A DNA stretch of 64,000 bases from Paenibacillus athensensis (GTDB taxonomy: Bacteria > Bacillota > Bacilli > Paenibacillales > NBRC-103111), in contig NZ_MYFO02000002.1 of NCBI RefSeq assembly GCF_004514475.2, positions 186,001 to 250,000 of the forward strand. Direction: 5' to 3'. The first letter of the stretch is position 1. Every line of letters begins with the position of its first letter. The notes beneath the pieces are model-generated. The model had not been told where the DNA came from and made no database searches. It was given only the letters and a program-made list of their open reading frames with translations. This document shows positions 34,589 through 44,085 of the stretch, in pieces. The position numbers and the translations under genes are program-made.

Positions 34589-35302
34589 TTGAAACCCGCA
34601 TTGTCTCAAACTTTGATCCTGGCTTCGTCGTCTCCGCGCCGTCAGGAGCTGGTCCGCTCGCTGGGACTCCCTTATATCATTCGGGCCAGCGACGTGGATG
34701 AGACCGTCGAAGGAGCGCGAAGTCCGCAGGAATTTGTCGAAATTCTCGCTTTGCGCAAAGCTGAAGCCGTGCGCGGCATGCTCAGCGGCACGGATGAAGC
34801 CGACGGTGTCATTATTGGCTCGGATACGATTGTCGTACATCGCGGCGAGGTGTTGGGCAAGCCGGCGGACGAAGCGGATGCTTACCGCATGCTGGAGGCT
34901 CTGCAAGGAGCCGCTCACGAGGTTTACACGGGCCTGGCCTGTGTGGATATCCGCCGCGGCCGCCCGACTATCCAAGCAAGCGAAGGCGCAACGCAAGCGG
35001 CGGTACGGCTTGGCGATGTCGGCCAATTTCGCAGCGTTGCCGCTGAAGCAGACGCCGCGGCCGTTACGCTGCTCGGCTATACGGCCAGCAAGGTGACGTT
35101 CCGGCCGATGAGCGATCAGGAGATCCGCGCTTACATAGCGACAGGTCAGCCGATGGACAAAGCCGGCGCTTACGGCGTACAGGGCATCGGCTCGCTGTTT
35201 ATCGAGAAGATCGAAGGGGATTTTTACAGCGTGATGGGTTTGCCGATGAATTTGCTTTATGCGATGCTGCGTCAGTTGGGGATCAGTCCTTTTCAGGCGT
35301 AG
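34589..35302 (+). CDS. maf: Maf-family nucleoside triphosphate pyrophosphatase
   Basis: 237 residues from TTG 34589 (AAAGGAG 11 bases upstream). The signature ILASSSPRRQELVRSLGL, the catalytic block VIIGSDTIVVHRGEVLGKP and the C-terminal MDKAGAYGVQGIGSLFIEKI identify Maf. It hydrolyses dTTP/UTP and modified nucleotides and affects septum formation. Compared with usual Maf proteins of about 190-200 residues there is an insertion of about 30 residues after VYTGLACVDIRRG. It heads the shape and division block. Confidence 0.95.
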   Translation: MKPALSQTLILASSSPRRQELVRSLGLPYIIRASDVDETVEGARSPQEFVEILALRKAEAVRGMLSGTDEADGVIIGSDTIVVHRGEVLGKPADEADAYRMLEALQGAAHEVYTGLACVDIRRGRPTIQASEGATQAAVRLGDVGQFRSVAAEADAAAVTLLGYTASKVTFRPMSDQEIRAYIATGQPMDKAGAYGVQGIGSLFIEKIEGDFYSVMGLPMNLLYAMLRQLGISPFQA

Positions 35303-35356
35303 CCCGCAAGCTGTGCGGGTAAAGCGGCTCTGCCGCCGCCGACATTGACGATGCTA

Positions 35357-35380
35357 TCTGTAACGGTTACAATAACAGTA
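35357..35380 (+). promoter_or_regulatory. Candidate operator of the Rrf2 regulator
   Basis: GTAACGGTTAC (35360-35370) is a near-perfect palindrome followed at once by a third half-site (ACAGTAAC). It lies about 50 bases before the Rrf2 gene and suggests autoregulation. Confidence 0.45.
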
Positions 35381-35417
35381 ACTGACTTGTATTCGCTTTC
35401 TAACAGGGGGGAACGCG

Positions 35418-35873
35418 ATGAACAGCGAATTTACGATAGCTGTGCACAGCCTCGTCCTGCTTGCTCATTTGCCCGGGCATATGGCGACGAGCGAGGAAAT
35501 TGCCGTGAACGTATCCACGCATTCAGCGCGCATTCGCAAGGTGATGGGCTTTTTGCGCAAAGCGGGTTATGTAGCGACAAAGGAGGGCATCGGCGGCGGT
35601 TTCATTTTGCAGTGCGACCCGAATCAGGTGACGCTGGCCGAGATTTATCGGCTGACCTGTCCTGGCTCGCTCAAGCCGAACTGGTGCTCCGGCGACGAGA
35701 GCAAGCCTTGCGTCGTTGCTTCCAAGATGGACAAGGTGATGAGCACGGTATTTGCCAATGCGGAAAAGCAGATGGAGGCCTATCTGGAGCAGCGCACAAT
35801 CGGCGATTTGCTGCACTGGGTTTACAATTTGGAGCAGATGTGTCCGAACGCAACTAGCGATTCGTGCAGCTGA
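35418..35873 (+). CDS. Rrf2-family transcriptional regulator
   Basis: 151 residues from ATG 35418 (AGGGGGGAACGCG upstream). Winged helix: EFTIAVHSLVLLAHLPGHMA, then VSTHSARIRKVMGFLRKAGY and GIGGGFILQCDP. The three cysteines in LTCPG...NWCSGDESKPCVV are spaced differently from the CX5-7CX5 iron-sulfur set of IscR/NsrR, so redox or thiol sensing is possible but unproven. It resembles YwnA-type regulators. It is monocistronic with its own terminator. Confidence 0.9.
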   Translation: MNSEFTIAVHSLVLLAHLPGHMATSEEIAVNVSTHSARIRKVMGFLRKAGYVATKEGIGGGFILQCDPNQVTLAEIYRLTCPGSLKPNWCSGDESKPCVVASKMDKVMSTVFANAEKQMEAYLEQRTIGDLLHWVYNLEQMCPNATSDSCS

Positions 35874-35905
35874 AGCCCCCGGCAAGGGACGCCGGGGGTT
35901 TTCAC
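35872..35905 (+). terminator. Terminator of the Rrf2 gene
   Basis: CCCCCGGC / GCCGGGGG stem with a seven-base loop and TTTTC. Confidence 0.8.
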
Positions 35906-36041
35906 TTGCGGCTTATTTTACAATAATTTCATATAAAATATATATTTTTACATTTCTTCACTCCTCTCCCTGCCCTCGAATGATATAATGAATGGGATAA
36001 GCCCAAGTAACACATTCTACCTAGAGGAAGAAGGGAAAAGC

Positions 36042-36731
36042 ATGGAAGCCACTGGCTTGACGCTGCGGGAAATCCCGCCCGAAGAAAGACCGAGGGAGAG
36101 GATGCTGAAGTACGGCGCCGAGATGCTAAGCAACGCGGAGCTGCTGGCAGTTATTTTAAGGACGGGTACGTATTCGGAGTCGGCTGTCCGGCTTGCCGAG
36201 CGCATGCTGTCGGAATGCGGGGGCTTGCGCAAGCTTGTCGATATGAGCAAGGATCAGCTGACGCAAATACGCGGCATCGGTCAGGCTAAGGCGCTGCAGA
36301 TTCAAGCCGGCATCGAGCTGGGGCGCAGGCTTTCCAAAAGCAAGCTGGAAGAGAACGTAACGATCCGTTCGCCCAAGGATGCCGCCGATCTGGTGATGGA
36401 GCAGCTGCGTTATTTGCAAAAGGAGCATTTTGTCTGCTTGTTCCTGAATACGAAGCATCGCGTCGTTGCACAGGAAACGCTGTCGATGGGCAGCCTCAAT
36501 GCATCGATTGTTCATCCGCGCGAGGTGTTCCGGGCAGCCATTAAACGCAGCAGCGCAGCGATTATTTGCGTGCACAACCATCCGAGCGGCGATCCGATGC
36601 CTAGTCCCGAGGATATCGAAATGACGCAGCGGCTGAGCGAAGCTGGCTCCATTATCGGCATTGAAGTGCTGGATCACATCATTATTGGGGATCAGAAGTT
36701 CGTAAGTTTGAAGGAGCATGGCTATATGTAA
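36042..36731 (+). CDS. radC: RadC family DNA repair-like protein (JAMM fold)
   Basis: 229 residues. ATG 36042 follows GAGGAAGAAGGG; an upstream ATG at 35988 lacks one. A helix-hairpin-helix segment (LTQIRGIGQAKALQIQAGIE) is followed by a JAMM metalloprotease-like domain with the metal motif HNHPSGDPMPSPEDIEMTQR and the partner Glu in VVAQETLSMGSL. The role of RadC is unresolved. The position between maf and mreB is conserved in Bacillota. Confidence 0.96.
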   Translation: MEATGLTLREIPPEERPRERMLKYGAEMLSNAELLAVILRTGTYSESAVRLAERMLSECGGLRKLVDMSKDQLTQIRGIGQAKALQIQAGIELGRRLSKSKLEENVTIRSPKDAADLVMEQLRYLQKEHFVCLFLNTKHRVVAQETLSMGSLNASIVHPREVFRAAIKRSSAAIICVHNHPSGDPMPSPEDIEMTQRLSEAGSIIGIEVLDHIIIGDQKFVSLKEHGYM

Positions 36732-36737
36732 TATAAT
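36708..36737 (+). promoter_or_regulatory. Candidate mreB promoter inside the radC 3' end
   Basis: TTGAAG (36708-36713), an 18-base spacer and TATAAT (36732-36737), 60 bases before mreB. Confidence 0.6.
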
Positions 36738-36796
36738 GATAAGTATGCTCAATACAAGATACAGAGATCGAGCACATCGGGAAAGGAGTAACTGTC

Positions 36797-37831
36797 ATGT
36801 TTGGAGGGTTTACAAAAGATTTGGGCATTGATTTAGGGACAGCGAACACCCTTGTATATGTAAAAGGCAGAGGAATTATCGTGAGGGAGCCCTCGGTGGT
36901 TGCACTCCGTACCGATACAAAAACGATCGAAGCCGTCGGCAACGACGCAAAAAAAATGATTGGCCGTACGCCGGGCAATATTCGGGCTATCCGGCCGATG
37001 AAGGACGGCGTCATCGCCGACTTCGAGACGACGTCCACCATGATTCGTTACTTTTTGAAGCAGGCGCAGAAGGACCGCTGGCTGTTCCAGCGTCATCCCA
37101 ACGTAATGGTATGCGTGCCGTCCGGGATTACCGCGGTTGAGAAGCGTGCGGTAGAAGACGCAACGAAGCAAGCCGGCGCTCGCGAAGCCTACACGATCGA
37201 AGAGCCGTTCGCTGCAGCGATCGGAGCAGATTTGCCGGTCTGGGAGCCGACCGGGAGCATGGTGGTTGACATCGGCGGCGGCACGACAGAAGTAGCGGTT
37301 ATCTCGCTCGGCGGCATCGTGACCAGCCGCTCGATCCGCATTGCTGGCGATGAGATGGACGACGCGATCATTCAATACATCAAGCGTACATATAATCTGA
37401 TGATTGGGGAGCGCACCTCAGAGATGCTCAAGATGGAGATCGGCTCTGCGCTGCCGCTCGACAAGCCAATTGCCCAGGAAATTCGCGGGCGCGATCTGGT
37501 AAGCGGTCTGCCCAAGACGCTAAGCGTCACATCGGACGAGATCACCGATGCGTTGGCCGACACGGTTAACGCCATCGTCGACGCCGTCAAGATTACGCTG
37601 GAGAAATGTCCGCCAGAATTATCGGCCGATATTATGGACCGCGGCATCGTGTTGACCGGAGGGGGAGGTATGTTGCGCAATCTTGACCGTTTGCTGGCAC
37701 GCGAGACGGGGATGCCTGTACTGGTTGCGGACAATCCACTGGACTGCGTGGCGATTGGCACCGGCCGCGCGCTCGAAAACATTCATTTGTTCAAGACAAG
37801 ATCGGGGCCTGCGACGAAATTCAAGCGATGA
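36797..37831 (+). CDS. mreB: Rod shape-determining actin homologue MreB
   Basis: 344 residues from ATG 36797 (GGGAAAGGAG upstream). Actin-fold phosphate loops: [40 protein letters not shown] and [18 protein letters not shown]. MreB filaments guide lateral wall synthesis with MreC, MreD and RodA, all encoded downstream. Normal family length. Confidence 0.98.
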   Translation: MFGGFTKDLGIDLGTANTLVYVKGRGIIVREPSVVALRTDTKTIEAVGNDAKKMIGRTPGNIRAIRPMKDGVIADFETTSTMIRYFLKQAQKDRWLFQRHPNVMVCVPSGITAVEKRAVEDATKQAGAREAYTIEEPFAAAIGADLPVWEPTGSMVVDIGGGTTEVAVISLGGIVTSRSIRIAGDEMDDAIIQYIKRTYNLMIGERTSEMLKMEIGSALPLDKPIAQEIRGRDLVSGLPKTLSVTSDEITDALADTVNAIVDAVKITLEKCPPELSADIMDRGIVLTGGGGMLRNLDRLLARETGMPVLVADNPLDCVAIGTGRALENIHLFKTRSGPATKFKR

Positions 37832-37851
37832 TAAAGTAGAAGGTGTTCATT

Positions 37852-38715
37852 TTGTTGAAATTCATGGGGAATAAAAGGCTGATCTTCCTGATGTTCGGCC
37901 TCATCTGCTTCTTTATTTTAATGGGGCTGACGCTTGGCGCCCGGGCGCCGATGACGTGGCCGGAAAAATTCATCAAGGATACTGTCTCATGGACCCAAGG
38001 AATCTTCTACAAGCCCGCTGCAGCAATAGCGGGTTTCTTTGAGGATATTCGCAAGATGCGGGTCATTTATGAAGAAAACAAGACGCTCAAGCTGACTTTG
38101 ACGCAATATGCGCGCGATACGCAGCGCCTGAATGAGCTGGAGGATCAGAACAAACGACTGATGGAGGCGCTGGGCTTCACCGAACGGCAGCGGCAGTCCA
38201 ACAATTACATCTACCGGATTGCTGAAGTGGTAACCGTTAATCCCGATCCTTACAACAGCACGATTTCCATTGATCTGGGCGACAAGGACGGCATCAAAGA
38301 GAACATGGCGGTGATGACGATTGACGGTCTGGTCGGCCGCGTCAACAAGGTGTTCGGCTTTCATTCGAACGTTCAGCTGCTCACCGACATTACCGATACC
38401 GACAATAACTCCAAGGCGATTGCCGTTTCGGTCAAGGGCAAGGAAAGTCAGTCGTTCGGCATGATTGAGAGCTATGATGCCAAAACCGGCTATCTGGTGA
38501 TGAACAAGGTGGACCAGGCTGATCCGATGCAGGTCGGGGATACCGTCATTACCTCGGGGCTTGGCCAAGTATTTCCGGGGGGCATTGAGGTGGGCCGGAT
38601 TGTATCGATTGGCCCTGGCGAGTTTGGCATTACGCACAAGGTGATGGTTGAGCCGAAGGCCAGCTTCCGTCACATTCGCGAAGTGTTCGTCATCGAAGTG
38701 CCGGAAGTGAAGTGA
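37852..38715 (+). CDS. mreC: Rod shape-determining protein MreC
   Basis: The start is set at TTG 37852 because AAGGTG lies seven bases upstream; GTG 37843 is the longest in-frame alternative. One N-terminal membrane segment (LIFLMFGLICFFILMGLTL) is followed by a coiled coil (RVIYEENKTLKLTLTQYARD) and the extracytoplasmic beta-domain with VVTVNPDPYNSTISIDLGDK and GLVGRVNKVFGFHSNVQLLT. It links MreB to PBPs outside the membrane. Confidence 0.95.
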   Translation: MLKFMGNKRLIFLMFGLICFFILMGLTLGARAPMTWPEKFIKDTVSWTQGIFYKPAAAIAGFFEDIRKMRVIYEENKTLKLTLTQYARDTQRLNELEDQNKRLMEALGFTERQRQSNNYIYRIAEVVTVNPDPYNSTISIDLGDKDGIKENMAVMTIDGLVGRVNKVFGFHSNVQLLTDITDTDNNSKAIAVSVKGKESQSFGMIESYDAKTGYLVMNKVDQADPMQVGDTVITSGLGQVFPGGIEVGRIVSIGPGEFGITHKVMVEPKASFRHIREVFVIEVPEVK

Positions 38716-38725
38716 GGTGCGACTG

Positions 38726-39256
38726 TTGTTGATACGTCATGCAATGTGGCTGGTGCTGCTGGGTCTGTTTTTTTTGCAAGGCACGATCATTCCCTGGCTG
38801 ATTCCGGCCTCCTGGCAAGATCAGGTGTATATCGCGCCGCATTTTACGCTGATTTTCGTTTTGTATATCGGACTTTTCGTACATCGTTATACCGCTTTAG
38901 TTTATGGACTTATTTTCGGGCTGCTGCAGGATTTTGATTATTACGGCGCGATGCTGGGTACGTATTCCTTCAGTATGGGGCTGGCCGGTTATTTGGCGGG
39001 ACTCGTGCAGCGCAGGCAGCCGAATCTGCTTTTCTACAACCTGCTGATTACCGGCGTGGCGCTGCTGTTGTTTGAGCTGCTGAACTACGGCATTAACCGA
39101 CTGTTCAACGTCATCAGCATCGATTTTCAATTCAGTTTGACGCATTACATGCTGCCCAGCGTATTGTTTAACCTGCTGTTCGCCTTGCTTGGTTATGTCC
39201 CGGCGCGCAAGCTGCTGGAGCGCGTGACGCTCGCGCCGACGGCGGGAGACGATTAA
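38726..39256 (+). CDS. mreD: Rod shape-determining membrane protein MreD
   Basis: About 176 residues. TTG 38726, with GAGGTG six bases upstream, is preferred over GTG 38717; mreC has the same kind of TTG-TTG start. About five membrane segments, beginning MWLVLLGLFFLQGTIIPWLI, and the block YGLIFGLLQDFDYYGAMLG are typical of MreD. It belongs to the elongation complex and is adjacent to mreC. Confidence 0.93.
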   Translation: MLIRHAMWLVLLGLFFLQGTIIPWLIPASWQDQVYIAPHFTLIFVLYIGLFVHRYTALVYGLIFGLLQDFDYYGAMLGTYSFSMGLAGYLAGLVQRRQPNLLFYNLLITGVALLLFELLNYGINRLFNVISIDFQFSLTHYMLPSVLFNLLFALLGYVPARKLLERVTLAPTAGDD

Positions 39257-39326
39257 TTTCGCAACCCAGCAGGAGATTCGACGTCGCGAACCGAATTGTA
39301 AAGGTTGGGGGGTCGAAAACTCGCTT

Positions 39327-39986
39327 ATGTCGGTGCCAAAACATCATGTGACAATTAAAGGAGTCAAGGACGGACTCGTCTTTTTGCTGGACGATGCCTG
39401 TGAATGGGAAACGCTGCTCAAGGAATTGCAGCACAAACTGGAGAAAACGCACCAGCAAATTCTCACCGGGCCGATCGTTCACGTCCACGTCAAGCTGGGT
39501 GCGCGCGAGATCAGCGATGAGCTGAAGGAAGAAATTCGCGCCATCATCGGGCAAAAAGGGAATTTGCTGATTCAATCGATAGAGAGCCAACAACCGGATC
39601 CTGCCGGCGACAAGCCGACCGAGGTGCCGGTCAAAACGCTCAAGGGCATGGTCCGTTCCGGGCAAACGCTGCACCACGAAGGGCATCTGCTGTTCCTTGG
39701 GGATGTGAATCCGGGCGGGACGCTGACCTGTACCGGCAACATTTATGTGATGGGCTCGCTGCGCGGGATGGCCCATGCCGGGCTGAACGGCGACGAGTCG
39801 GCCATTATCGCAGCTTCGCATATGCGCCCGACACAGCTGCGGATTGCCGGCATCATCAGCAGGCCGCCGGACGAGTGGGGCATTGAAGAAGCTTTTATGG
39901 AATTCGCTTATATCAAGGAAGGCAAGATGGAAATCGACAAGCTCCATCAGCTGCATCGTCTCTGGCCGGAGGCGGAAGGCGGCTGA
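39327..39986 (+). CDS. minC: Septum site-determining protein MinC
   Basis: 219 residues from ATG 39327. The N-domain (about 1-95, starting HHVTIKGVKDGLVFLLDD) binds FtsZ. The C-terminal beta-helix (HLLFLGDVNPGGTLTCTGNI, SLRGMAHAGLNGDESAIIAA) binds MinD and dimerises. It blocks Z-ring assembly near the poles. minD follows after 41 bases. Confidence 0.96.
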   Translation: MSVPKHHVTIKGVKDGLVFLLDDACEWETLLKELQHKLEKTHQQILTGPIVHVHVKLGAREISDELKEEIRAIIGQKGNLLIQSIESQQPDPAGDKPTEVPVKTLKGMVRSGQTLHHEGHLLFLGDVNPGGTLTCTGNIYVMGSLRGMAHAGLNGDESAIIAASHMRPTQLRIAGIISRPPDEWGIEEAFMEFAYIKEGKMEIDKLHQLHRLWPEAEGG

Positions 39987-40027
39987 TACAGCATACGGCA
40001 CAAATACAGTTGTGGGAGTGAAGAGCC

Positions 40028-40822
40028 ATGGGAGAGGCAATCGTAGTCACCTCGGGGAAAGGCGGCGTCGGTAAAACGACGACCTCGGCGAATCTCGGTA
40101 CGGCGCTGGCGCTGCAGGGCAAAAAGGTCTGTATGGTCGATACGGATATCGGGCTGCGCAATCTGGATGTGGTGATGGGGTTGGAGAACCGGATTATCTA
40201 CGATCTGGTCGACGTTGTAGACGGCCGCTGCCGGCTGCCGCAAGCGCTGATCAAGGACAAGCGATTCGATGAGCTGTACCTGCTGCCCGCAGCGCAAACC
40301 AAAGACAAGCACGCCGTTTCGCCCGAGAGCGTCAAAGCGATTATCGCGGAGCTGAAACAGGAATTCGAATTTGTCATCATCGATTGCCCGGCTGGGATCG
40401 AGCAAGGCTTCAAGAATGCCGTAGCCGGCGCGGACAAGGCCATTGTCGTAACGACTCCGGAGAATGCCGCGGTTCGCGACGCAGACCGGATCATCGGGCT
40501 GTTGGAGAACGAAAAAATCGCATCGCCCAAACTGATCATCAACCGGATTCGCGCCAACATGGTCAAAAAAGGCGAAATGCTCGACATCGACGAGATTTGT
40601 GCTGTGCTGGCCATCGATTTGCTTGGCATTGTGCCTGATGACGAATACGTCATTAAAGCGGCCAATTCCGGAGAGCCAACCGTTATGAACCCGAGCTCGC
40701 GGGCAGCGATTGCTTATCGCAACATCGCCCGGCGCATTCTGGGAGACACGGTGCCGCTGATGCCGCTGGAGGACAAAACCGGATTCCTGAAGCGGATGAA
40801 AAAGTTTATCGGGATAGGATGA
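40028..40822 (+). CDS. minD: Septum site-determining ATPase MinD
   Basis: 264 residues from ATG 40028. Deviant Walker A VTSGKGGVGKTTTSANLGTA, switch DTDIGLRNLDVVMGLENRI, Walker B VIIDCPAGIEQGFKNAVAG, and a C-terminal amphipathic membrane helix (GFLKRMKKFIGIG). It recruits MinC to the membrane. Its stop overlaps the start of rodA (ATGA). Confidence 0.98.
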   Translation: MGEAIVVTSGKGGVGKTTTSANLGTALALQGKKVCMVDTDIGLRNLDVVMGLENRIIYDLVDVVDGRCRLPQALIKDKRFDELYLLPAAQTKDKHAVSPESVKAIIAELKQEFEFVIIDCPAGIEQGFKNAVAGADKAIVVTTPENAAVRDADRIIGLLENEKIASPKLIINRIRANMVKKGEMLDIDEICAVLAIDLLGIVPDDEYVIKAANSGEPTVMNPSSRAAIAYRNIARRILGDTVPLMPLEDKTGFLKRMKKFIGIG

Positions 40823-41979
40823 TATACCCTGTGCTCGCCAAGCTGAAAAAGATCGATATTCCGATCGTTGTTATTTTGTTTGTGTTTATGATTATCAGCA
40901 CCATGTTGGTTTACAGCGCGTCGATGGATCATCCGACCATTTCCATCGGCATCCAGAAGATGATTGTGCTGTATGTGATCGGTTTTTTGGCGTTTTTGGG
41001 CGTAAGCCTGTTCGATTATCGGCTGCTGCTCAAAATCTCTGTCTATTTGTACGGCGCAGGCGTTCTTTCCCTCTTGGCCGTTTACGTGTTCGGTGCGAAA
41101 ATCAACGGAGCGCGCGGCTGGTTTGCACTGCCTGGCGGATTGAATTTCCAGCCTGCGGAGCTGGTCAAGCTGATTCTGGTCATCGTGCTGACCCGGCTTT
41201 TATCGCGTAAAGCAGGCGGCACGTTGGAATTCAGACGGGATTTGCTGCCGATTGGCGCTGCGGTTTTTTTACCTTTTCTGCTTGTGCTGATCCAACCGGA
41301 TTTGGGCAATGCGATTATCTTCATCGTCATTCTCGTTGGGATGCTGTGGATCGCCAACATCAAATACATGCATGTGCTAATCGCAACTGTGGTTATTGTT
41401 GGCGGCAGTTTTCTCGCCCTATTGCTGTACCAGCATTTTCACGACCCGTTGTATGCCGTGCTGAAAAATTACGGCGTCAGCCACTGGGCAGATCGTATGG
41501 ACACCTATTTGTTTCCGCAGAACGTTTCGCGGGACGAAAAATTTCAGGTGTATAACGCCGTACGGGCAATCGGTTCCGGCGGTTTCTACGGCGACGGTTA
41601 CATGAAGGGTAATTCGGTGCATGCCAATCTGGTGCCGCTGGCGTATTCCGACTCGATCTTCGTCGTGGTTGGCGAGGAGTTCGGCTTCCGCGGCGCGGCC
41701 TTGCTGCTGCTGATTTACTTTTTGTTGATTTACCGAATGATCCTGATCTCGATTCAGAGCACGTTTCTGAGCGGTTCCTATGTGGTCGTGGGCATTGTTT
41801 CGATGATGGTGTTCCAAATTTTCGAGAACGTCGGAATGATGCTCGACATCATGCCGTTAACCGGGATTACGCTGCCTTTCGTCAGCTATGGAGGCACCTC
41901 GCTACTCATCAACATGATGTCGATTGGCTTGATCATGAGCGTGAAGCTGCATCAGGATATCGAGCCGGAACTGATATAA
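40819..41979 (+). CDS. rodA: FtsW/RodA/SpoVE-family peptidoglycan polymerase, RodA-like
   Basis: 386 residues, ATG 40819 overlapping the minD stop. It is a SEDS protein with about ten membrane segments. Key blocks are KINGARGWFALPGGLNFQPA, LVLIQPDLGNAIIF (with the SEDS DLG), and GITLPFVSYGGTSLLINMMS near the C-terminus. It polymerises lipid II with a partner PBP. Its place after mreBCD/minCD favours an elongation (RodA) role over SpoVE, but SEDS paralogues are hard to separate by eye. Confidence 0.9.
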   Translation: MIYPVLAKLKKIDIPIVVILFVFMIISTMLVYSASMDHPTISIGIQKMIVLYVIGFLAFLGVSLFDYRLLLKISVYLYGAGVLSLLAVYVFGAKINGARGWFALPGGLNFQPAELVKLILVIVLTRLLSRKAGGTLEFRRDLLPIGAAVFLPFLLVLIQPDLGNAIIFIVILVGMLWIANIKYMHVLIATVVIVGGSFLALLLYQHFHDPLYAVLKNYGVSHWADRMDTYLFPQNVSRDEKFQVYNAVRAIGSGGFYGDGYMKGNSVHANLVPLAYSDSIFVVVGEEFGFRGAALLLLIYFLLIYRMILISIQSTFLSGSYVVVGIVSMMVFQIFENVGMMLDIMPLTGITLPFVSYGGTSLLINMMSIGLIMSVKLHQDIEPELI

Positions 41980-41992
41980 AAGCCGCTTTTCG

Positions 41993-42037
41993 AAGCGCTG
42001 CGCAATGGCCCCGAGCGGTCAGGCGCAGCGCTTTTTT
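41993..42037 (+). terminator. Terminator after rodA
   Basis: AAGCGCTGCGC / GCGCAGCGCTT stem, 18-base loop, six T. Confidence 0.85.
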
Positions 42038-42146
42038 GCTTGCCCGGCTCCAAGAGGCTTCCGTCAAACGAAGCGTGATTTCATAATCTTGTCCCGCGCT
42101 TCATACGCTTTAAGTAAACAAGCTATGAATGAGGGAGGGGACTTCC

Positions 42147-43184
42147 ATGCAAGTCAAGGATACAGTCAAGCAGCGGCGTATGGAACGGCTGCGGCTTTTG
42201 CGCGAAGCCGGGGAAGCGGGAGGCGGACCTGAGTGGCCGGGAGCAGGAAGGGGACCGGGATTCGGATCGGTAAACGGAGCCGGACCAGCAGGCGGAGCTG
42301 CAACAGGACCAGCAGCCGGCATGGGAGCTGGTCGGTACGGCGGGTCCGGAAGCGGGAGCGGCATAACGAGTTCGCCGCTTGCACCGCGTCCGGCTGGTGC
42401 GTCGGACGAGGAGCGGGAGCCGATGACGGAAGATCGGGCCCGATGGCAGCGGCGCATGGAGGATCCGGAATTTGCTTGGCGCTACAAATACGAAAATGAC
42501 GCGGTGCTGAACGGGCGCAGCAGCTGGTTCGGCGGCGGAGCGGAAAGCGATCAGGACGGCCCCGGCGGTCCGTCCCGGCGTTCGGCGCTTGCCGTAAAGC
42601 TGATGGTCAGCCTCGTGCTGTTCGCTGGCGTCTGGGGGCTGTTTCATGTCGAACAGCCGTGGGCTTCGGCCGGCAGAGGCTGGGTAACGTCCGCGCTGAC
42701 CGAGCCCTTTGATTACCAGACGTTGTCGGTCTGGTATGCGCAGCGCTTCGGCGGCTCGCCTTCGTTCATCCCCAGCTTCCGCAGCCGAGAAAACGGGGAA
42801 GCGGTCAAGGTGAACGCCAGCAAACGGACGTTATTCTCGCCAGCCAAAGGCGTCGTAAGTACGCCGTTTGACGCCGGCGCACATTTGGGCGTGCTGCTGC
42901 AAACGGCTGCCGATGCGCCGGTTTATGCGCTTGACACGGGTCAGGTCGTTTTTGCCGGCGTGCAGGAGCATACAGGATTCACGATTGTTATCCGTCATCC
43001 GGGCGGCTTGCAGTCGGTGTACGGCTGGGTTAGCGATTCGCCGGTGCAGACGAACGACTGGATCAAAGGCGGTGAAGCGCTTGGCAAAGCGTCAGCGGGC
43101 GAAGCGGGCAAGGGCAAGCTGTACTTCGCCGTTACCCGTGACGGCAAGCCGGCGAATCCGACGGAAGTGATCGCTTTTGACTAA
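42147..43184 (+). CDS. spoIVFA: SpoIVFA-like inhibitor protein with degenerate M23 domain
   Basis: 345 residues; ATG 42147 follows GGGAGGGG. There is a basic, Gly-rich cytoplasmic N-terminus, one membrane segment (LAVKLMVSLVLFAGVWGLFH, about 153-172) and a C-terminal LytM/M23-like domain. The domain keeps the fold (APVYALDTGQVVFAGVQEHT, IVIRHPGGLQSVYGWV). The final HxH zinc motif is replaced by YFAVT, so it should be catalytically dead, as in SpoIVFA. SpoIVFA holds SpoIVFB inactive in the mother cell until the forespore signal arrives. The overlapping downstream gene is spoIVFB. Confidence 0.85.
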   Translation: MQVKDTVKQRRMERLRLLREAGEAGGGPEWPGAGRGPGFGSVNGAGPAGGAATGPAAGMGAGRYGGSGSGSGITSSPLAPRPAGASDEEREPMTEDRARWQRRMEDPEFAWRYKYENDAVLNGRSSWFGGGAESDQDGPGGPSRRSALAVKLMVSLVLFAGVWGLFHVEQPWASAGRGWVTSALTEPFDYQTLSVWYAQRFGGSPSFIPSFRSRENGEAVKVNASKRTLFSPAKGVVSTPFDAGAHLGVLLQTAADAPVYALDTGQVVFAGVQEHTGFTIVIRHPGGLQSVYGWVSDSPVQTNDWIKGGEALGKASAGEAGKGKLYFAVTRDGKPANPTEVIAFD

Positions 43185-44064
43185 ATGGCTCGGGACGCGG
43201 TACCGGTTTCATCCTTTGTTTATCCTCATGATGCTCGGTTCGGCGGTTACGGGCTTGTTTCTCGAAGCAGCCACGCTGTTTGGCGTCGTTTTGATTCATG
43301 AATTAGGCCACGTTGCCGCGGCGAAGGGCTTCGGCTGGCGGGTCAAAGAGGTGCAGCTGCTGCCTTTTGGCGGTGTCGCTGTTGTTGAAGAGCTTGGCTC
43401 GGTCTCGGCCCGCGAGGAGCTGCTGGTGGCGTTAGCCGGACCGCTTCAGCATGTATGGATGATGGCGCTCGCTTGGGCGATGCAGGCGGTCGGCGCGCCG
43501 GGCGGCGACTGGTGGGGGTATTTTTGGCAGGTGAATGCGATGATCGCGATGTTCAATCTGTTGCCGATTCTGCCGCTGGACGGTGGGAAGGTGATGATGT
43601 GCTTGCTTTCGTATGCGATGTCGTATCATCGCGCAATGGTTTACAGCGTGTGGGCGAGTCTTGTCCTGAGCTCGGGGGTCGTGCTTGCGGCGATCGGTCA
43701 AGGCGTTTTTGGCGGTGCCGGCAGTCGTCTGCAGCTAAATTTGGCAGTCATCGGGCTGTTTTTGCTCGTGTCCAACTGGTATGCCCTCAAGCAGCGGCAG
43801 TTTCACTTTATGCGCTTCCTGATGAACCGCAGCTTGCGTGCGGAATCGTTGATCGGGCAAGGTGCGCTGGCCCAGCCGATTGTGGTGCCGAAGGGGCGGC
43901 GCATCGCCGATGTCGTCAAGCTGCTGATGCGCGACAAATACCATTTGATCTATGTATTGGGGGAGCGCGGACGCATTCAAGCCGTCGTTCCGGAGCAGCA
44001 GCTGGTCAGGGGATTTTTGGAGGGGAAAAAAGCGGGGAGTGCAGTTTCGGAGCTTTTCATGTAG
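43177..44064 (+). CDS. spoIVFB: Intramembrane metalloprotease SpoIVFB
   Basis: 295 residues from TTG 43177, overlapping the spoIVFA stop by eight bases. A site-2 protease of the M50 family: the zinc motif HELGH is in VVLIHELGHVAAAKGFGW, and the third ligand block is NLLPILPLDGGKVMMCLL. A C-terminal CBS-like region (PIVVPKGRRIADVVKLLMRD) senses ATP in the Bacillus enzyme. It cleaves pro-sigma-K in the mother cell membrane. Confidence 0.93.
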   Translation: MTKWLGTRYRFHPLFILMMLGSAVTGLFLEAATLFGVVLIHELGHVAAAKGFGWRVKEVQLLPFGGVAVVEELGSVSAREELLVALAGPLQHVWMMALAWAMQAVGAPGGDWWGYFWQVNAMIAMFNLLPILPLDGGKVMMCLLSYAMSYHRAMVYSVWASLVLSSGVVLAAIGQGVFGGAGSRLQLNLAVIGLFLLVSNWYALKQRQFHFMRFLMNRSLRAESLIGQGALAQPIVVPKGRRIADVVKLLMRDKYHLIYVLGERGRIQAVVPEQQLVRGFLEGKKAGSAVSELFM

Positions 44065-44085
44065 AATAGGCGTTGAGGTGAAAGC

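Noticed and set aside
42147-43184. Active M23 metallopeptidase
   Set aside because: The terminal HxH zinc motif is missing and the gene overlaps spoIVFB, so the inactive SpoIVFA assignment is better.
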